Shown here: positions 55,439-64,000 of the stretch, one piece after another
Numbering within the stretch: the first letter of the stretch is position 1
How the letters are laid out: each line of letters opens with the position of its first letter
The notes under the pieces: model-generated
Databases searched by the model: none
The model's input: only the letters and a program-made list of their open reading frames with translations
What the model was told of the DNA's origin: nothing
DNA from: Candidatus Sulfopaludibacter sp. SbA3
GTDB lineage: Bacteria; Acidobacteriota; Terriglobia; Bryobacterales; Bryobacteraceae
Assembly: GCA_945890485.1 (NCBI GenBank)
Contig: CAMDCN010000003.1
Coordinates: 1-64,000, forward strand
Direction: 5' to 3'
DNA length: 64,000 bases
Program-made: the position numbers and the translations under genes

Positions 55439-56809
55439 ATGCGGCGTAGAGATCTATTAGGTTCGTTCGGTGGTTTGGCCCTGGCCCAGATGTTGGGTCA
55501 AGAGAATGGCGCGCCCCATCACGCCCCCCGCGCCAAGCGGGTCATTCAAATCTTTCTTTCGGGCGCCGCCAGCCAATGCGACAGTTTCGACTATAAGCCG
55601 CGTCTCATTGAGAAGGCTGGGCAACCCTGGGACCCGGGCGAGAAAGTGGAGTTGTTCCAGAGCAACCCCGGCGTGGTCATGCCCAGTCCGTGGGCCTGGA
55701 AACAGTATGGCCAGTCCGGGAAATGGGTCAGTGACCTCTTTCCGGAAATCGCGCAGTGTGTCGACGACATCGCCTTCGTCCATTCCCTCCAGTCGAAGTC
55801 GAATATCCACGGCCCGGCGACCTTCATGCAGAACACGGGCTTCATCCTGCCGGGTTTCCCCAGCGCTGGCTCGTGGATCTCCTACGCGCTCGGCACGCTG
55901 AACGACAACCTGCCCAAGTTCATCGTTTTGCCGGATCACCGCGGCGTCCCGCCCAACGGCCCTGGCAACTGGTCCTCCGGTTTCCTTCCCGCGGCACATC
56001 AGGCCACGACGGTCCGGGTTGGTACGCCCCACCCCATCTACGACCTTGAAGCGCCCTCGAACTCCGGCTACATCACGGGGGACAGCGAACGCGACGGGCT
56101 CGCGCTGCTCGATCAAGTCAATCAGCAGCATTTGCAAACCCACGCCGGCGACTCGCGCCTCGAAGCTCGCATCGCTTCCTACAAAATGGCCGCCCGCCTG
56201 CAACTCAGCGCGCCCGAAGTCCTTGCTCTGCAAGGGGAGTCTCCCGCGACGAGAAAACTCTACGGACTTGACGAAGCCGCGACGGCGGAAATGGGCGAAC
56301 GCTGCCTCGTGGCGCGGCGCCTGGTCGAACGCGGCGTCCGCTTCGTCCAAATCTGGAGTGGCGCGGACAATGGCTTTCCCCGCCGCAATTGGGACAGCCA
56401 CGAGAATCTCGCCAAAGACCACGGGGAACTGGGCAAGTCGCTCGATAAACCGGTCGCTGGCCTGCTTCGCGATCTCAAATCGCGAGGCTTACTCGACGAC
56501 ACGATCGTTCACTGGACCACCGAGTTCGGCCGCATGCCATGTAGTCAGGGCAGCCTCGGCCGCGATCATAACCCTGCCGGTTTTACGTCGTGGCTGGCCG
56601 GCGGCGGCTTCCGCGGCGGCATCAGCTATGGCGCCACGGACGAATGGTCCTACAAGGCCATCGAGAAGCCCGTTTACTGCTACGACCTGCATGCCACCAT
56701 GCTCCATCTGCTCGGCATTGATCACCAGCGCCTCACTTATCGCAATAACGGAATCGACCGCCGCCTCACCGACGTGCACGGCGCGATTCTCCGCGAATTG
56801 ATCGCGTAA
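55439..56809 (+). CDS. DUF1501 family exported protein (sulfatase-like fold)
   Basis: The 456 residues start with a twin-arginine-like leader (RRRDLLGSFGGLALAQML). FLSGAASQCDSFDYKPRL, HGPATFMQNTGFILPGFPSA, NWDSHENLAKDH and HWTTEFGRMP are DUF1501 hallmarks, related to alkaline phosphatase/sulfatase folds. It is encoded eight bases after its usual PSCyt partner. Confidence 0.92.
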   Translation: MRRRDLLGSFGGLALAQMLGQENGAPHHAPRAKRVIQIFLSGAASQCDSFDYKPRLIEKAGQPWDPGEKVELFQSNPGVVMPSPWAWKQYGQSGKWVSDLFPEIAQCVDDIAFVHSLQSKSNIHGPATFMQNTGFILPGFPSAGSWISYALGTLNDNLPKFIVLPDHRGVPPNGPGNWSSGFLPAAHQATTVRVGTPHPIYDLEAPSNSGYITGDSERDGLALLDQVNQQHLQTHAGDSRLEARIASYKMAARLQLSAPEVLALQGESPATRKLYGLDEAATAEMGERCLVARRLVERGVRFVQIWSGADNGFPRRNWDSHENLAKDHGELGKSLDKPVAGLLRDLKSRGLLDDTIVHWTTEFGRMPCSQGSLGRDHNPAGFTSWLAGGGFRGGISYGATDEWSYKAIEKPVYCYDLHATMLHLLGIDHQRLTYRNNGIDRRLTDVHGAILRELIA

Positions 56810-56846
56810 CGCAAACGCCTCGCCGCGTGTCTAAAGCCAAGCGGTC

Positions 56847-58577
56847 ATGAAAAAACTCTCTATTGCCCTCTGGATTCTTACGATGGGCGGACCGCTGGCG
56901 ACGGCTGAAAATTTCGGCGATCGGCGCAATCAGGAATCCCCGCATACCAAGACCCATTTCAAGCTGCGTAAGTTCGCCTCGCTGGCGCAATGGGAAGCCC
57001 ACAAGGCGGCAATCAAACAGCAGATCCTGGCTTCGGCCGGACTGCTCCCTCTCCCTCCGAAGACTCCTCTGGGCGTCAAGCGAACCGGCCGCATCGATGC
57101 CGGGAGCTACTTTTGGGAGAAGGTTGTCTTTGAGCCGTTGCCGGGGTTCTTCGTCGCGGGCAACCTCTATCTCCCAAAACAGATCCGCGGCCGCGCCCCG
57201 GCCATGCTGGTCGCCCACGGCCACTGGAAGAATGGGCGCATCCATGACGCACCGGACTACTCCGTTCCCGCTCTCGCCGCCAACCTCGCTGCGCAGGGCT
57301 ACGTCGCCTTCGCCTACGACATGATCGGCTACAACGATACCCGTCAGTTGAAGCACGATTTCGGCGACAGCGTCTCCGAGCAACTTTGGTCCTTCGGCTC
57401 ACTCGGGCTGCATCTGTGGAACTCCATGCGTGCCGTCGACGTGCTCGCATCGCTTCCGGAGGTAGACGCCCGCCGCATCGGCATCACCGGCGCCTCGGGC
57501 GGCGGTACCCAGACCTTTCTTCTCGCCGCTGTCGATTCGCGTATCCAGGTCGCCATCCCGGTCAACATGGTTTCCGCCACGTTCCAGGGCGACGACGCCT
57601 GCGAAATGTCTCCCGCCCTGCGGATCGGCACCAACAACATCGAGATCGCCGCCATGATGGCGCCCCGGCATATGCTCCTGCTGTCTGCCACGGGTGACTG
57701 GACCAAGCTCTCCCCCACCGAAGAGTTTCCGGCGATCCGCTCCATTTACGAGCTGTACGGCCAGGCGGGCCGCGTCTGGCATCGCCATATCGATGCCGGG
57801 CATAACTACAACCAGCAGAGCCGCGAAGCCGTTTATGCCTACTTGGCCCGCATCTGGCGAGGTCCGTACCGGCGTTCGGCCGCCCCCAAGGAGCGAGCGG
57901 TCCTCCCTTCGAAGCTGGAGACCTTACTCGTTGGCGCCATCAAGCCGGAAGGCGGGTTGGCCGGCCACACGGAGATTTTCGCCCAATGGCAGCGTATCGC
58001 CAACGAGCAGGCCGCCGCACGCCCAGCCGCCGAACAGCGCCGCGTCTTTGAGCAGATCCTCGGCGTCTCCTGGCCAAAACAGATTCGCACCTCCCCGTCC
58101 GGCGAATATCTGCTTCTCGAAGGCCGCGGCGACGGAGACCGGGTACCCACGCGCGGGACGCCCGGAGATACCGTTGTGGTTGACCCCGACGGCGAACGGA
58201 AGACGCCACCCCCGGCGGCCGGCGCCCTTCGGGTCGAGGTGTTCCAAACCGGCGCTGCCACCGCCGAGCGCGATTTTGTCCGCGGCGACTATCTCACGTT
58301 TCGCCGTTCGGATGACGCCGAGCGCGTCCAGGATATTCTCACTGCTCTCTCCTTTGCGCACTCTTCCCGTCCGCGGGAACTCCGCCTCGTCTGCGGCAAA
58401 CGCGCGTCCCTCTGGTGTCTGGCGGCCGCGGCGATCGCACCGGTTCCGGTCACGTTTACCCCTGCGGAGCCTCTCGGTGACCTATCGGATGCGGAACTGG
58501 CCAAGCGTCTTTTTATCCCCGGTCTTCAGCGCGCGGGCGGACTTACTGCTTTGAATAAAATTTTACGATCGAAATAG
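56847..58577 (+). CDS. Exported alpha/beta hydrolase, acetylxylan-esterase-like
   Basis: The 576 residues have a signal peptide (LSIALWILTMGGPLATA) and an alpha/beta hydrolase core with PAMLVAHGHWKNG, nucleophile S in ITGASGGGTQT and H in DAGHNYNQQSREA. The large N-terminal lid (about 30-110) and the C-terminal 230-residue extension distinguish it from small esterases. Related acetylxylan and cephalosporin-C esterase families share GASGGG. It follows the DUF1501 gene after 37 bases, probably in the same operon. Confidence 0.85.
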   Translation: MKKLSIALWILTMGGPLATAENFGDRRNQESPHTKTHFKLRKFASLAQWEAHKAAIKQQILASAGLLPLPPKTPLGVKRTGRIDAGSYFWEKVVFEPLPGFFVAGNLYLPKQIRGRAPAMLVAHGHWKNGRIHDAPDYSVPALAANLAAQGYVAFAYDMIGYNDTRQLKHDFGDSVSEQLWSFGSLGLHLWNSMRAVDVLASLPEVDARRIGITGASGGGTQTFLLAAVDSRIQVAIPVNMVSATFQGDDACEMSPALRIGTNNIEIAAMMAPRHMLLLSATGDWTKLSPTEEFPAIRSIYELYGQAGRVWHRHIDAGHNYNQQSREAVYAYLARIWRGPYRRSAAPKERAVLPSKLETLLVGAIKPEGGLAGHTEIFAQWQRIANEQAAARPAAEQRRVFEQILGVSWPKQIRTSPSGEYLLLEGRGDGDRVPTRGTPGDTVVVDPDGERKTPPPAAGALRVEVFQTGAATAERDFVRGDYLTFRRSDDAERVQDILTALSFAHSSRPRELRLVCGKRASLWCLAAAAIAPVPVTFTPAEPLGDLSDAELAKRLFIPGLQRAGGLTALNKILRSK

Positions 58578-58617
58578 CTATTGACCCACGCCCTTCTTCA
58601 AGAGGATCATTCCAAAG

Positions 58618-60384
58618 ATGAAGAAGATCGCGCTGTGGGGAATCGTGCTGTTCCTGCTTGTTGGTGGGGTGCTCGCCTACCCTCGCTTGGCGAAGCTCCG
58701 TGTCCATGTGCCGGACTATCAACCGCCCGGCGAAATCGTACTCCTCGATCAAGGCTGGTCCGACGCGCAGCGCCTGGAATTCCACCACACCGCCCAGGGA
58801 ACCCGCCTCGTTCCCTACCGCTGGCTGCTCGCTCTCGAACAGCCCTGCCTGTCTCCTTTCGGGTGTGAACTTTTCGCCAAGCCCGAGTACCTCGGCCGCT
58901 TCGGCTTTCTCTCCAGCCCTGCCGATGCGAAGTGGAACCCTGACGGCCTTCCGGTGGGCTTCGCCCGCCAGGAGGACTTCGCTGATCCCGAGTCCGACCA
59001 GAAGTATCCGGTCGTCGGCCTCACCTGCGCTGCCTGCCACACGGGCGAACTCCGCTACGGGAACTATTCGGTCCGTGTGGAAGGCGGTCCCGCCATGATC
59101 CAGGTCACGCAGTTTCAAAAGGCGATGGGTGTCGCACTCGTTCTTACCGATCTCATCCCCTGGCGCTATCGTGCGTTTGAAGAGCGGGTGCTCGGCGCCA
59201 ACGCCTCCGACGCGCAGAAGACGGAACTGAAACAGGCCGTCGACCGCTTCCTCACCCGCGCCAAAGCCGAAGTCGCTGCAACCGAGAAAGCCAATATCTA
59301 CCCCTACGACGCCGGGTTCATTCGTACCGACGCCCTCACCCGTATCGGCAATCAGGTCTTCGCTGCTGACATGGGGATCGACGCGAATTTTGCCGTCGCG
59401 AAAGCGCCAGTAAAGTTTCCTCAAGTCTGGGATGCCTCCTGGTTCACCTGGGTCCAATACAACTCTTCGATCGCCGATCCTTTGGTGCGGAACATCGGCG
59501 AGGCACTTGGCGTTCGGGCCCTTGCCCGCCTCTCGGGTCCCCAGGCAAAGGAGTTTGCCAACAGCGTCAATCTGCCGGGACTCAAAAGTATGGAGGATCT
59601 GCTTTCCGGGCCGGAACCGTACTCCGGCCTCCGCTCCCCCCGTTGGCCAGCCGTGTTTCCCGCACTGGATGCGCAAAAAGTGTCTCAAGGCGCGGCGCTA
59701 TATAAGAAACATTGCCAGGGTTGCCATCTCCCGCCCCTCGACGAACTGCAGGCCGACATGCGCGCCGAAAAGCCGGTCTACTGGGTAACCAACTCGACCG
59801 GGAAGCGTTTCCTCGATCTCCGCGATGTGCCGCTGGCGATGGTCGGCACGGATCCCAATCAAGCGTTGGAGTTCAAAAAACGGACTGCTGAAACCGGCGA
59901 TCTTGGCCAAGGCCGGGTCACCGCCGATGTAGGCTTAAAACTCGTCACCGAAGGCATCCGCGACCGCTTCTTCAAAGAAGCGAACTTCTCCCCCGAGCAA
60001 AAGCTCATGTGGCAGGGATACCGCGACGGCAGCATTCCTGCCGTGCGGGCGGAAGAGATCTATAAGGCGCGACCGCTGAATGGCATCTGGGCATCTGGGC
60101 CTTATCTGCACAACGGTTCCGTCCCGACCCTCTACGAACTTCTGGCTTCGCGCGAGCAGCGTCCGGCGAAGGTCTTCTGGCTTGGATCCAAACGCTTCGA
60201 CCCGGTAAAGGTCGGCTATGAGACGACGGCGATCGACGGGGCGTTCCGGTTCGATCCGGCTGAGCCTGGGAATAGCAATCAGGGCCACTGGTTTGAAGAT
60301 GGTCCTCGCGGCAAAGGGGTCGTCGGCCCGGCGCTTTCCGAGGCCGACCGCTGGGCGCTAGTCGAGTATCTGAAATCGATTTAG
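58618..60384 (+). CDS. Di-haem cytochrome c, RoxA/peroxidase-like
   Basis: The 588 residues have an N-terminal anchor (WGIVLFLLVGGVLAY), a first haem site C137-x2-C140-H141 (LTCAACHTGEL) and a second near 366-370 (KHCQGCHLPP). SGPYLHNGSVPTLYELLASR and GNSNQGHWFEDG match the di-haem peroxidase/RoxA family, in which RoxA cleaves rubber oxidatively. Length (RoxA about 680) and domain order fit; substrate specificity is unknown. It ends two bases before the convergent lpt gene. Confidence 0.8.
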   Translation: MKKIALWGIVLFLLVGGVLAYPRLAKLRVHVPDYQPPGEIVLLDQGWSDAQRLEFHHTAQGTRLVPYRWLLALEQPCLSPFGCELFAKPEYLGRFGFLSSPADAKWNPDGLPVGFARQEDFADPESDQKYPVVGLTCAACHTGELRYGNYSVRVEGGPAMIQVTQFQKAMGVALVLTDLIPWRYRAFEERVLGANASDAQKTELKQAVDRFLTRAKAEVAATEKANIYPYDAGFIRTDALTRIGNQVFAADMGIDANFAVAKAPVKFPQVWDASWFTWVQYNSSIADPLVRNIGEALGVRALARLSGPQAKEFANSVNLPGLKSMEDLLSGPEPYSGLRSPRWPAVFPALDAQKVSQGAALYKKHCQGCHLPPLDELQADMRAEKPVYWVTNSTGKRFLDLRDVPLAMVGTDPNQALEFKKRTAETGDLGQGRVTADVGLKLVTEGIRDRFFKEANFSPEQKLMWQGYRDGSIPAVRAEEIYKARPLNGIWASGPYLHNGSVPTLYELLASREQRPAKVFWLGSKRFDPVKVGYETTAIDGAFRFDPAEPGNSNQGHWFEDGPRGKGVVGPALSEADRWALVEYLKSI

Positions 60385-60386
60385 CC

Positions 60387-62711
60387 TTACGACCGCATCC
60401 GCGTCATCATGTAAAGCCCGGCGAGGAGAAAGATCGCGTCCGGGCTCCACGCCGCGACCGGCGCAGGTAGCTGGTTCAAGTTACCCACCTGAACGAACAA
60501 CTCGTCAAACGCCCGGTAGGCGATCGCTATTCCGAAACTCGCACCGACGCTCGCCATCGCTCCTCGCCGTCCGCCCATGAAGCTGAACGGTACCGCGATG
60601 ACGGCCAGAATGAAAGCGAAGAGCGGGACAGAAAACTTCCGGTGGAACTGTACCTGCAACCGGATCGTGTCAAACCCGCTCTGCTTCAGATCCTGTATGT
60701 AATCGTCCAACTGCTGGAAGTTCATCTGCTTGTACTGCTTCTCTTCAATCAGGAAGTAGTCCGGCTGTTCGTCGATTTCGGGGAATGTGCGAACCTGATA
60801 CTCCTCGTAGTGCTTAATGCGGATGTCCTGCATATCGCGCACCCAGCCGTTCTGGAACACCCACGCGGACATGCGCGGCTCCCAATGGGCGCGTTCGGCC
60901 GAAATGTGACGGGCCAACCGGAACGTCTTCGGGTCCAGTTCATACACGTGGACCCCGACCATGACCTTTTCGGCGGGATCGAAATACTTGTAGTAGTAGA
61001 TCCGGGAGTCGTGCCCGAAGATCCACTTGCGATCCGGCCGGAGGTAGGTCTGCGGGGCCTTGCCCTTGATCTCGGCGCGAATGCCGTCCTGAATCAGGTT
61101 TGCGTCCGGCACCACGTAGTGGTCGAAGGCGAACAACGCGCTGCTCAACAAGATGCCGGCGAGTAGAATTGGCGCCGATAACCGGTAGAGGCTCACTCCG
61201 GAAGCCTTGAACGCGGTCACCTCATTCTGATTCGCCATGATACTGAACGTAATCAGAACACCAACCAGAACAGCCACGGGCGAGTAGTCGTAGATAAACT
61301 TCGGCCCCAGGAACAGGTGATAGCGAAAGACTTTCTCCATCGGGATCTGATGCCGGATGACATCGCTCAACAACTCGAAGAAGGTGAATACCTGCGTCAG
61401 CACGACAAAGCTAATCAGACAAATGAAGAAGTAGAACAGAAATTCGCTCAAGACATACGTGTCGATGAGCTGCGGCATCAGCCTTATGGTTGTCCGCGGC
61501 GCCCGCCGCGCCAACCGCTCCCGCTTCGACCGGTAGCGCTCGGCGAGCCCACTGAAGGTTTCGAGAAACCACCCGCGGATCGCGCCGATCAAGTCCCGGT
61601 CGCCCGGCGTCTCCAGGCGGACCAGCAAGACGAGACCGACGATGGCGAACAATGCGTTCGGCGCCCACGCTGCTACCACCGGGCTCAAGGTGCCCTGCTT
61701 CGCCAGGCCCAGCAGGCTTACCTGTGCCATGAAGTACAGGAACGCGAGAAACACCGTCAAAACGAAAGCGGCGGATTTGCCAGCCTTCCGCGAAGACACC
61801 CCTAAAGGAATTCCCACCAGGGCCAGCAGGATACACGCTGGGGGTAGCGATAGCCGGCGCTGCAGTTCGATGTCAGCTTCGCGGGACTGCTTCGCCTCCG
61901 CGAACAACAGGTTCGTCTCCATATCGGAGAACGCCCTCGCCTGCTTCTCCGCCGGCTTCTGCGCCTCGAGTGATTGGTCCATCAACGGGAACGCCGTGTT
62001 GAAATACTGCCCGGCTTCCTTGCCCACTTCGTGCGTGCTGCCGTTCACCAACCGCAACCGGATCCGGTTGTTCGCGGAGTCCGGCACCGCGATTGCTTCT
62101 GTGGCGATCGTGATCCGTGGGGCGTCTCCCGCCGCTTCCTGGGTGCTTCGTTTCCGTTGCTCCGGCGGCGTCATGTCGGCGATGAAGACGTTCCGCCAAC
62201 GGGTGACCGGGCCGGAGATCACGTCCCCGATGTAGATCGTCTTATTCGGGAACTGCTCGGCGAATACCCGCGGCTGAATCTCGGCCGTCATCTGGTCGGC
62301 GATGATCTGGTTCAGGATGCGTACGGTCTCCCGGATGGAGTAGGGCGTCAGATAAAGCGAACAGGCCGCCGTCATCAGCGAGCCCATTACGGCAAACACC
62401 ATAACCGGTCCCAGCACCCGCCGCCCCGGGACGCCCGCCGCCCGCATGGCTATGATTTCGCCATCGGACGACATTCGGCTCAGCCCGATCAACACCCCGA
62501 CTAAGACGCCCACGGGCAGCGTCATCATCAGCGTGAACGGCATCACCAGCAGGAACAGATAGCCGACCGTGGAACTCGAAGCCGCCCCGCGCACCAACTG
62601 TTCAAACAACAGACTGATGCGCTGCAGGAAGAGGACGAAGCTGAACAACAGCGTGCCTAGTCCAGCGCCCGCCAACACCTCCCGGAAAATCGAACGGCTC
62701 AGCAGACCCAT
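60387..62711 (-). CDS. Fused LptF-LptG permease for lipopolysaccharide export
   Basis: The 774-residue protein contains two YjgP/YjgQ-type halves in tandem. The N-terminal half (1 to about 400; FREVLAGAGLGTLLFSFVLF, GLSRMSSDGEIIAMRAAGV) ends with a three-segment block (LSLPPACILLALVGIPLGVS). The C-terminal half (about 410-774; LSEFLFYFFICLISFVVLTQ, MANQNEVTAFKASGVSLYRL, FSVPLFAFILAVIAVPFSF) repeats the plan. Most bacteria encode LptF and LptG separately. The two work with the LptB ATPase to extract lipopolysaccharide from the inner membrane. Confidence 0.93.
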   Translation of the reverse strand: MGLLSRSIFREVLAGAGLGTLLFSFVLFLQRISLLFEQLVRGAASSSTVGYLFLLVMPFTLMMTLPVGVLVGVLIGLSRMSSDGEIIAMRAAGVPGRRVLGPVMVFAVMGSLMTAACSLYLTPYSIRETVRILNQIIADQMTAEIQPRVFAEQFPNKTIYIGDVISGPVTRWRNVFIADMTPPEQRKRSTQEAAGDAPRITIATEAIAVPDSANNRIRLRLVNGSTHEVGKEAGQYFNTAFPLMDQSLEAQKPAEKQARAFSDMETNLLFAEAKQSREADIELQRRLSLPPACILLALVGIPLGVSSRKAGKSAAFVLTVFLAFLYFMAQVSLLGLAKQGTLSPVVAAWAPNALFAIVGLVLLVRLETPGDRDLIGAIRGWFLETFSGLAERYRSKRERLARRAPRTTIRLMPQLIDTYVLSEFLFYFFICLISFVVLTQVFTFFELLSDVIRHQIPMEKVFRYHLFLGPKFIYDYSPVAVLVGVLITFSIMANQNEVTAFKASGVSLYRLSAPILLAGILLSSALFAFDHYVVPDANLIQDGIRAEIKGKAPQTYLRPDRKWIFGHDSRIYYYKYFDPAEKVMVGVHVYELDPKTFRLARHISAERAHWEPRMSAWVFQNGWVRDMQDIRIKHYEEYQVRTFPEIDEQPDYFLIEEKQYKQMNFQQLDDYIQDLKQSGFDTIRLQVQFHRKFSVPLFAFILAVIAVPFSFMGGRRGAMASVGASFGIAIAYRAFDELFVQVGNLNQLPAPVAAWSPDAIFLLAGLYMMTRMRS

Positions 62712-62720
62712 ACTGACGAA

Positions 62721-64000
62721 CTAACCCGCGCTTTCAATCGGAGGCGGAGGCACCATGGGCGCGCTGGGACGTTCCTCTTGCGGCCGATCCATGTCGATCT
62801 CATCAAACAGCAGCGAAGGAGCCACCACCGTCATTCCAGTCACAAACCCGCCTGCGCCCATCAACGCTAGCGGGTAGCTGTTCGCCATCAGGTCCAGCGT
62901 GTGGGTCTCGGAACTCGCGGCTAAAATATCGCGAAGCGCCCGCGCGGTCAACCCGCGGAAACGCATCCCCCGCACGAGCTCTTCGCGGCCATCCGGATAG
63001 ACCCGGTACACCGCCAACGGCAACGAGATCGGCCGGTTGCCGCCACCGGACTGCAAGGAGGCGGCCAATCGCCGGAACTCACCTACGCTGGCCGAACTGG
63101 GGAAATCGATCTTTCGCACGATGATGCCGTAGGGCTTGTTGCGCTGCTTGATGGTGTCGATCAGCTTCGCCTTCAGTGCGGACAAGGCAATCGTGTCTTT
63201 GGCCTTGACCAATAGATTGCTCGGCAACGCGGCATTGGCGCCGAACGATCCGGGTAGGCGCGCCCGTCCATTGGAGCCTTCGAATCCGCGAACCGGCTGC
63301 CTCGTGAGCAGGAAGTTCTTCAACGTCCCCTGGCTAACGATGGGCAGCGCCTGCGGAACGACTCCTTCCATATCGATTTCGTAAGAGCCAAACAACGGAC
63401 GGCCTTTGGCGTCCTTGGCGAACGGATCGTCGGTCACGTCCAGGAAATCCGGCATTACCCGCGCGCCCAGCCGCCCTTCGAAGTCCGAAGGAGGCAGATT
63501 CACGGGGCGTCCCGGCTCGGAGATCGGGGAGCGCACCAGCCCCAGATTCCCGCCCAACATCTGTCCTAGCAACTGCGCCGAAGCTTCCCCTTCAAACAAA
63601 ACCGGGCCATTGTAGGCCTCGCCGAGGGGTGCGGCGCACAGCGCCGTCAGGCGGGTGGCCATCGAGTGAATTGCCTTCGTGATCTCGGCGTCAGAAGGGA
63701 GATTCGCCGCCTCAAACGCATGGAACGTCAGGTAGTCACGCAGCGGGCTGCCGTCATCCGCGAGCGCTTCAGCCCGCACCCGCAGCGTCACAATGTTTTC
63801 CGGGCTCCGGAAGAAGGTTCCTTCCGTGTTCCCAAAGTAGGAAGTCGACACTCCCTCTTCGTACTCCACCCGGGAATCGAGGACCTTGGGATACGCCGCG
63901 AAGAGCGCCGACAGCGTCCGCACCCGTTCGTTCGCCCGTTTCTCGTCGAGCTTTAACTTCGGAACCGGCAGTATTTTCACCACGGGGGCCTGCTTAGCGA
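62721..64000 (-). CDS. TldD/PmbA-family protein, TldE-like, 5' end off the window
   Basis: The open frame runs without a stop to the right edge. At least 426 codons are visible, and the true start is probably upstream. PVLFEGEASAQLLGQML, GSYEIDMEGVVPQALPIVSQ, GTLKNFLLTRQPVRGFEGSN and LVRGMRFRGLTARALRDILA are typical of the TldD/TldE metalloprotease pair. No HExxxH zinc motif is visible in this part, matching the TldE/PmbA partner. It lies nine bases before the LptFG gene. Confidence 0.85.
   Translation of the reverse strand, partial: AKQAPVVKILPVPKLKLDEKRANERVRTLSALFAAYPKVLDSRVEYEEGVSTSYFGNTEGTFFRSPENIVTLRVRAEALADDGSPLRDYLTFHAFEAANLPSDAEITKAIHSMATRLTALCAAPLGEAYNGPVLFEGEASAQLLGQMLGGNLGLVRSPISEPGRPVNLPPSDFEGRLGARVMPDFLDVTDDPFAKDAKGRPLFGSYEIDMEGVVPQALPIVSQGTLKNFLLTRQPVRGFEGSNGRARLPGSFGANAALPSNLLVKAKDTIALSALKAKLIDTIKQRNKPYGIIVRKIDFPSSASVGEFRRLAASLQSGGGNRPISLPLAVYRVYPDGREELVRGMRFRGLTARALRDILAASSETHTLDLMANSYPLALMGAGGFVTGMTVVAPSLLFDEIDMDRPQEERPSAPMVPPPPIESAG

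Noticed and set aside
1-64000. CRISPR arrays, prophage, rRNA or riboswitches
   Set aside because: No regularly spaced repeats, phage structural genes, rRNA-like tracts or recognisable riboswitch cores were seen on reading through the window.

Overview
The window looks like a high-GC chromosome segment from an acidobacterium, most like the Bryobacterales / Solibacter group. This is inferred from gene content, not from any search. The evidence is a PadR regulator overlapping a duplicated MacB/FtsX permease, an alternative complex III plus caa3 oxidase locus, planctomycete-type PSCyt/DUF1549/DUF1553 and DUF1501 genes, an Oar-like outer-membrane receptor and a fused LptF/LptG permease. One tRNA gene is present; I saw no rRNA, CRISPR array or prophage.

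Region 1 (about 1-8100) is an accessory, decaying zone. It holds an IS21-family element (istB runs off the left edge) with a five-copy terminal repeat, and an IS630-family element inserted at CTAG in a membrane-protein gene. There are also two uncharacterised membrane proteins, a broken vapBC-like pair and several single-base frameshifts. The rest of the window shows almost none.

Region 2 (8100-21000) starts with padR plus the permease. A long minus-strand run follows: thioredoxin-like protein, citrate synthase, ankyrin protein, RraA-like protein, sugar-nucleotide-epimerase-like protein, ferrochelatase and three small uncharacterised proteins. Upstream of that run, also on the minus strand, are glutaryl-CoA dehydrogenase, secG and tRNA-Leu(GAG).

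Region 3 (21000-39100) is the most unusual. A TPR/beta-barrel protein is coupled to a glycosidase-like protein, resembling an exopolysaccharide export module. A PilZ-DnaJ-winged-helix fusion follows. A GntR regulator is divergent, across a perfect palindrome, from an operon of sugar isomerase, CPA2 antiporter, beta-propeller-like protein, sulfatase, SDR and a three-enzyme fusion (EEP nuclease fold, amidohydrolase, alpha/beta hydrolase). An overlapping histidine kinase / response regulator / TonB-receptor operon runs the other way.

Region 4 (39300-51800) is one respiratory operon, actABCDEF, a small membrane protein, sco and coxBACD. It predicts electron flow from menaquinol through alternative complex III to a caa3-type (A2) oxidase, and ends at a clear rho-independent terminator.

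Region 5 (51800-64000) holds secreted proteins (uncharacterised Tat-like protein, PSCyt/DUF1553, DUF1501, esterase-like, di-haem RoxA-like cytochrome). Convergent to these are the fused LptF-LptG permease and a TldE/PmbA-like protein cut by the right edge.
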